In this document: in pieces, positions 13,378 to 15,934 of the stretch
How positions within the stretch are numbered: the stretch's first letter is position 1
How the letters are laid out: each line of letters begins with the position of its first letter
Assembly (NCBI GenBank): GCA_045535505.1
Contig: JAZSLU010000043.1
Span: 1 to 15,934, forward strand
From: CAKSST01 sp045535505
Lineage (GTDB): Bacteria > Bacillota > Clostridia > Oscillospirales > Acutalibacteraceae
Direction of reading: 5' to 3'
Length of the DNA: 15,934 bases
The notes under the pieces: generated by a model
The model's input: the letters and a program-made list of their open reading frames with translations, nothing else
Databases searched by the model: none
What the model was told of the DNA's origin: nothing
Translations under genes and position numbers: made by a program

Positions 13378-14805
13378 ATGAAATCATCTAAAAGAGCGCG
13401 TAAGTCAACCTTCTTTATTGTTTTAATTCTTATTATTGCTTTTGTGTTTACAGCATTTTTTGGAATTGAAACATATTACGGTGACAAACGTGACGTAATA
13501 ATTAAGGGCGCTAATGACATCCGTTGGGGTATTGATATCCGCGGCGGTGTTGAAGCGGTTTTTAGTCCTGTCATTGAAGAAGGTAAACAATATTCTGATG
13601 CAGATGCCAAAAAAGATATGGCAGCCGCAAAAGAAATTATAGAAACCCGTCTTGTCGGTAAAAACATTACCGACTATGAGGTTTACACAGACATTGATAA
13701 TATGCAGGTTATCGTTCGTTTCCCTTGGAATCCCGACGAGAGCGATTTTGAACCTACAGCAGCAGTAAAAGAACTTGGTGAAACTGCCCTTCTTACATTC
13801 TGCGAAGGTTCGCAAAATCAAGACAAAATTATTCTTTCTGCTAAAGATAACGACTTTGAAAAAGCCGAAGCCGGTTATGACCAGGATGGTAAAAACGTCG
13901 TTTATCTCACCTTTTCAGCATCAGGTCGCGCTAAGTTTGCAGATGCTACCTCAAGCGCATTGGCATCTGATGACAAGTTTATTTCAATCTGGCTGGACGA
14001 TCAAATGATTGAGGCTGCATCAGTTGATAAACGTATTGATTCTGAAACCTGTTATATACAAGGCAATTTTGATGCAGAATCTGCCAAAAACCTTGCAAAC
14101 AAAATTAATGCAGGTAATCTTCCCTTTGAACTTTCTATTGATGATTCTAAATTGCAGGTTATCTCACCGACATTGGGTAACGAAGCGTTGAACGTTATGG
14201 TTCTTGCAGGCACTATTGCGCTTGTACTTGTTTGTGTTTTAATGATTGTGCGCTACCGCTTACCCGGTGTCGTAACATCAATAGCACTTATCGCACAGAT
14301 TGCAGGTATCATCGCATCAACCTCTGGATACTTTACAAGTGCAAACAGCTTTACACTTACTATCCCGGGTATTGCGGGTATCATTCTCTCGATAGGTATT
14401 GGTGTTGACGCCAATGTTATCGCATCAGAACGTATTAAAGATGAGTTTGCAAAAGGAAAATCACTTGACGCCGCAATTAACTCAGGCTTTAAAAACAGCC
14501 TTGGTGCAATTATTGACGGTAACGTAACGGTTTTCATCATCTCAATCGTTCTTATGGGCGCTTTCGGTACACCTGATAGCTTTATTGCCAAAATCTTCAA
14601 ACCCTTACTGTTTATGTTCAGCTCTTCAATTTCAGGTAACATCTATTCATTCGGTTATACCCTACTTATAGGCGTTGTGTTTAACGTTATCTTTGGTATA
14701 GTTGCAACACGTCTTATGGTTAAGAGTCTTACCCGCTATAAAAAACTACGTAATCCCTGGCTGTATGGCGGCGAAAGCAATAAAGAAGTTAAGGAGGGCA
14801 AATAA
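13378..14805 (+). CDS. secD: protein translocase subunit SecD
   Basis: Membrane partner of SecYEG that uses the proton motive force to help pull exported proteins across the membrane. 475 residues, shorter than the E. coli protein (about 615) because the external P1 domain is reduced, as in Clostridia. TM1 spans about 11-29. The conserved D1-type segment WGIDIRGGVEAVF (50-62) follows. A long external domain runs to about 265, then five membrane helices (about 270-450) containing the family motif IPGIAGIILSIGIGVDANVI (327-346), with the conserved Asp important for function, and SERIKDEF. The ATG has GGAGG 8 bases upstream. secF follows after 2 bases and its Shine-Dalgarno lies within the secD 3' end, so the two are one transcriptional and translational unit. 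yajC, often nearby, is not in the window. Confidence 0.96.
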   Translation: MKSSKRARKSTFFIVLILIIAFVFTAFFGIETYYGDKRDVIIKGANDIRWGIDIRGGVEAVFSPVIEEGKQYSDADAKKDMAAAKEIIETRLVGKNITDYEVYTDIDNMQVIVRFPWNPDESDFEPTAAVKELGETALLTFCEGSQNQDKIILSAKDNDFEKAEAGYDQDGKNVVYLTFSASGRAKFADATSSALASDDKFISIWLDDQMIEAASVDKRIDSETCYIQGNFDAESAKNLANKINAGNLPFELSIDDSKLQVISPTLGNEALNVMVLAGTIALVLVCVLMIVRYRLPGVVTSIALIAQIAGIIASTSGYFTSANSFTLTIPGIAGIILSIGIGVDANVIASERIKDEFAKGKSLDAAINSGFKNSLGAIIDGNVTVFIISIVLMGAFGTPDSFIAKIFKPLLFMFSSSISGNIYSFGYTLLIGVVFNVIFGIVATRLMVKSLTRYKKLRNPWLYGGESNKEVKEGK

Positions 14806-14807
14806 TT

Positions 14808-15734
14808 ATGTTTGATTACAATAAGAATTTTAAATTCTTTGCCATTGCATATGCAGTTATCATCATTGCAGGCGTTATTGCCTTCTCAATCTTCGGTTTA
14901 AAGCTTGACATTAACTTTAGCGGTGGTAGCCGTTTCACATACACCTATACCGATGAAATCGAGATTGCCGATGCCGAAAAAACCATCGAAGATACAATTA
15001 ATAAAGACGTAACTGTAACTTCAAGTAAAGCACTTAACGAAGAAAGCCAAAAGCTCGTTGTAACCCTGCAAGAAAAGGATGCCCTTGATGCTGACTTGCA
15101 AGCTGAAATGCTTAAAAACCTTCAAGAAAAATTTAAGGACAACTACGTTGAACTCGGTGACTCAAATACAGTCAGCGCAACCGTTGCAGGAAGCTTTTTT
15201 GCAAAAGCTATCTTTGCTGTTGCAATCGCAGCACTTTTTGTTGTTATTTATATGGGACTTCGCTTTAGAAATATAGGTGGCTTTAGAGCAGCCTTGACCG
15301 CTCTTGTAGCGCTTATTCTCGACGTACTTGTTACATTTGCTGTATGCGTGTTCTTCGGTTTACAGTTTGATACTAACGTTATTGCGGTTATCCTTACCAT
15401 CTTGGGTTACTCACTCAATGATACAATCGTTATATATAACCGTGTACGTGAAAACAAAATGTACTACCCCGACAAGCCGATGGCTGACCTTCTTAATGAA
15501 AGCTTGAATCAGGTTGCAACACGAAGCATTATAACAACTGTCACAACTGTTATTGCAATGTTGGCTGTTCTTGTTGTTTCAGAAATATACGGCTTAACTT
15601 CACTCCGTACATTTTCAATCCCCATTCTGTTCAGCTTGGTATCAGGCTGCGTAAGCTCTCTTACAATTTCCGGTCCCCTTTGGGTTATGTGGGTTGAAAA
15701 ATTCCCCATGAAAGCAAAAAACACAAAGAGATAA
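14808..15734 (+). CDS. secF: protein translocase subunit SecF
   Basis: Forms the SecDF complex with the preceding gene product and supports late steps of Sec-dependent export. 308 residues, normal. TM1 covers about 10-29 and is followed by the D2-type motif LDINFSGGSRF (33-43). An external domain runs to about 125. Five C-terminal helices follow, including the conserved GYSLNDTIVIYNRVREN (200-216) with the Asp/Arg pair typical of SecF. Near the C-terminus are RTFSIPILFSLVSGCVSSL and a short basic tail. The start ATG 14808 is served by AAGGAGGG (14791-14798) inside secD. The gene ends 1 base from the stop of a partial opposite-strand frame and is followed by a terminator. Confidence 0.96.
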   Translation: MFDYNKNFKFFAIAYAVIIIAGVIAFSIFGLKLDINFSGGSRFTYTYTDEIEIADAEKTIEDTINKDVTVTSSKALNEESQKLVVTLQEKDALDADLQAEMLKNLQEKFKDNYVELGDSNTVSATVAGSFFAKAIFAVAIAALFVVIYMGLRFRNIGGFRAALTALVALILDVLVTFAVCVFFGLQFDTNVIAVILTILGYSLNDTIVIYNRVRENKMYYPDKPMADLLNESLNQVATRSIITTVTTVIAMLAVLVVSEIYGLTSLRTFSIPILFSLVSGCVSSLTISGPLWVMWVEKFPMKAKNTKR

Positions 15735-15735
15735 T

Positions 15736-15934
15736 TTATAAAACAGCTGCAGATACATGTCTGCGGCTGTTTTTTACATATGTATTATCCTTAATTTCAT
15801 CCTTGAAGGTATCATCAAATATGCTTGAGCCGAGCAAGCTGACGTACAATTTGCTTTGTTTGTTACCCTTGTTAACACCCTTTTGTTTTTCAAGCTTGGG
15901 TGTTGTGTTTGCATCCTTTTCGGTAAGGTTTGCA
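15736..15934 (-). CDS. partial open frame entering from the right edge, unidentified C-terminus
   Basis: The minus strand is open without a stop from the window edge to TAA at 15736-15738, giving about 65 C-terminal residues. The peptide is hydrophilic and Lys/Asn/Asp-rich (for example KLEKQKGVNKGNK, then LYVSLLGSSIFDDTFKDEI). That composition is more protein-like than the Leu/Cys/Phe-rich plus-strand frame, which is also open. No family is recognised. The last dozen residues (KNSRRHVSAAVL) are encoded by the secF terminator hairpin, which is unusual and lowers confidence. The start lies outside the window. It could be a real convergent gene whose end overlaps the terminator, or a decayed remnant. 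Confidence 0.4.
   Translation of the reverse strand, partial: ANLTEKDANTTPKLEKQKGVNKGNKQSKLYVSLLGSSIFDDTFKDEIKDNTYVKNSRRHVSAAVL
15741..15775 (+). terminator. rho-independent terminator of secDF
   Basis: The arms AAACAGCTGCAGA (15741-15753) and TCTGCGGCTGTTT (15760-15772) pair over 13 bp with one G-U, around a 6-base loop, and run into TTTTTT (15770-15775). It lies 6 bases after the secF stop. A weaker U-tract (TTTTATAA) exists in the opposite direction, so it may also serve the partial minus-strand frame. Confidence 0.88.

Noticed and set aside
15776..15934. Plus-strand open frame downstream of secF
   Set aside because: It is open to the edge but Leu/Cys/Phe-rich, follows a terminator without a clear promoter or Shine-Dalgarno, and looks like the complement of the Lys-rich minus-strand frame.
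1..15934. Mobile element, CRISPR array, defence island or phage genes
   Set aside because: All confident genes are core metabolism, wall, replication, RNA decay and secretion functions. No transposase, integrase, regularly spaced repeats or target-site duplications were seen.

Overview
The window is an AT-rich piece of chromosome carrying core housekeeping genes. It reads like a low-GC Firmicute, most likely a gut-type Clostridia (Oscillospiraceae/Ruminococcaceae-like). The reasons are strong AGGAGG-type ribosome binding sites, consensus sigma-A promoters, HPr kinase/phosphorylase, WhiA, RNase Y, a short Clostridia-type SecD, and the murB-whiA-dnaE-pfkA gene order. The lineage is an inference from gene content and style; no rRNA or other marker is present. 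I see no mobile element, CRISPR array, tRNA or rRNA, and no stretch over 300 bases without a gene.

Layout. (1) 54-485 (+) encodes a small helical protein of unknown function and ends at a bidirectional terminator. (2) 8734 down to 522 (-) is one tightly packed six-gene operon: hprK, glcK (ROK glucokinase), murB, whiA, dnaE, pfkA. Gaps are 8-30 bases, and at three junctions the Shine-Dalgarno overlaps the upstream stop codon. (3) 8869-9963 (+) is ychF, divergent from hprK across a short region with two back-to-back promoters. (4) 9996-10229 (-) is a 77-residue orphan protein, and 10355-11494 (+) is alanine racemase. They diverge from a region where the two predicted promoters share one -10 sequence and a perfect 21-bp palindrome covers one -35. 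(5) 11557-13110 (-) is rny (RNase Y) with a leader of about 120 bases. (6) 13378-15734 (+) is secD-secF. (7) A partial minus-strand reading frame enters from the right edge and stops one base from secF.

How the genes fit together. The large operon joins sugar phosphorylation (glucokinase, phosphofructokinase), the carbon-status sensor HPr kinase (known to respond to fructose-1,6-bisphosphate, the PfkA product), peptidoglycan precursor synthesis (MurB), the WhiA regulator and replicative polymerase. It therefore ties glycolytic state to wall growth and DNA synthesis. Alr supplies D-alanine for the same wall pathway. SecDF and RNase Y are general export and RNA-decay functions.

I found no novel defence, mobile or biosynthetic system. 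The most interesting non-coding signals are the operator-like palindromes in the 77aa/alr and hprK/ychF intergenic regions. Several obvious longest-frame starts (hprK, whiA, dnaE, alr, rny and the first gene) are better moved downstream to starts with proper ribosome binding sites.
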